DNA from: Planctomycetota bacterium
GTDB lineage: Bacteria > Planctomycetota > Phycisphaerae > FEN-1346
Length of the DNA stretch: 6,196 bases
NCBI GenBank assembly: GCA_026386995.1
Contig: JAPLMO010000458.1
Coordinates: 1-6,196, forward strand
Reading direction: 5' to 3'
The notes beneath the pieces were generated by a model. The model was not told the origin of the DNA and did no database searches. It saw only the letters and a list, made by a program, of their open reading frames with translations. Position 1 is the stretch's first letter, and every line of letters starts with the position of its first letter. Positions 5,995 to 6,196 of the stretch are shown one piece after another. The translations under genes and the position numbers were made by a program.

Positions 5995-6130
5995 GGCGCA
6001 TCTCCGCTGACGTGACTCCGACCACCCTGAGTCTAGAAACGGTTGCGGCCGGCCGCCAACAAAATTCCGCCGAGGCTGCACGGCTTGGTGGATGCCGCGT
6101 AGTAGCCTGTCACGATTGACTCTGTGGGTG
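5995..6130 (-). promoter_or_regulatory. Upstream region of the DUF2339-DUF3999 operon
   Basis: The 5' leader holds the GGAG Shine-Dalgarno (6005-6002). A weak sigma70-like pair on the minus strand is TTGGCG (6059-6054), a 16-bp spacer and TCTAGA (6037-6032). The spacer contains the perfect 12-bp palindrome GCGGCCGGCCGC (6045-6056), which could be an operator. A 5-bp stem (GACTC/GAGTC, 6014-6018 and 6029-6033) lies downstream. None of these is strong evidence, and no consensus promoter was seen. Confidence 0.3.
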
Positions 6131-6157
6131 CCACGGCTGCGCCTTGTGCAGCCGTGG
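6131..6157. repeat. Palindromic repeat, CCACGGCTGC type
   Basis: CCACGGCTGC (6131-6140) and GCAGCCGTGG (6148-6157) form a perfect 10-bp stem with a seven-base loop. The CACGGCTG core matches the repeats at 3011-3091, but with GC in place of GG at the stem top. It is probably a member of a related dispersed palindrome family. No T-tract follows, so it is not a terminator. Confidence 0.7.
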
Positions 6158-6173
6158 TCGTCGAGAGGGACAC

Positions 6174-6196
6174 ACGGCTGCAAACTGCGCAGCCGT
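6174..6196. repeat. Second palindromic repeat at the window end (may continue)
   Basis: ACGGCTGC (6174-6181) and GCAGCCGT (6189-6196) form an 8-bp stem with a seven-base loop. The stem probably extends past the window, because the left arm is preceded by CAC. It is 16 bp from the previous palindrome, so the two form a second doublet, upstream of the DUF2339 gene. Confidence 0.65.

Noticed and set aside
4543..6015. Open plus-strand frame of 490 codons opposite the DUF2339 gene
   Set aside because: Its product is an extremely Arg/Gln/His-rich string with no domains. The minus frame gives a classic multi-pass membrane protein.
5995..6183. 63-codon N-terminal extension of the DUF2339 gene to an upstream ATG
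   Set aside because: It would pass through a palindromic repeat, and ATG 5994 has a well-placed GGAG and starts directly at the hydrophobic segment.

Overview
This is a GC-rich bacterial window with four protein-coding genes, a candidate small RNA and several palindromic repeats. No rRNA or taxonomic marker is present. The style of the genes (a pilin-like protein whose start resembles planctomycete 'YADDHG..P.sleeL.P.YL' proteins, and palindromes built on CACGGCTG) suggests a planctomycete-type genome, but that placement is a weak inference.

Layout. Positions 1-317 (minus) hold the first 105 codons of a CstA-family carbon-starvation/peptide transporter that runs off the window. A 232-bp divergent intergenic region follows (318-549). 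It has a long imperfect hairpin, six TTGCG motifs and a perfect TATAAT box. Next comes a 247-residue protein on the plus strand (550-1293) with three membrane segments and a pilin-like domain. The 413-bp gap 1294-1706 has no credible ordinary-length protein gene. On its minus strand it carries a consensus sigma70 promoter (TTGACA, 17 bp, TATACT), then about 238 bp able to fold into several hairpins, then an 11-bp stem followed by seven Ts. This reads as a free-standing small RNA gene. From 1707 to 5994 (minus) lies a two-gene operon: a 964-residue DUF2339-type multi-pass membrane protein, overlapped by 14 bp at its end by a DUF3999-type exported protein with two discoidin-like beta domains. 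The last 200 bp are the operon's upstream region, with two more palindromic repeats.

Most interesting points. (1) The small RNA candidate has its own promoter and terminator, and three wobble pairs that form only in minus-strand RNA. (2) A pair of inverted palindromic repeats (REP doublet) of about 81 bp sits in frame inside the signal-peptide region of the DUF3999 gene. Removing it conceptually leaves a normal signal peptide. (3) The TTGCG cluster and hairpin lie between the divergent cstA and pilin-like genes.

How the genes fit together. The DUF2339 and DUF3999 products are known neighbours in other bacteria and probably form a cell-envelope complex of unknown function. The cstA-like transporter and the pilin-like protein share only a divergent control region. 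Nothing visible ties them to the DUF2339/DUF3999 pair.
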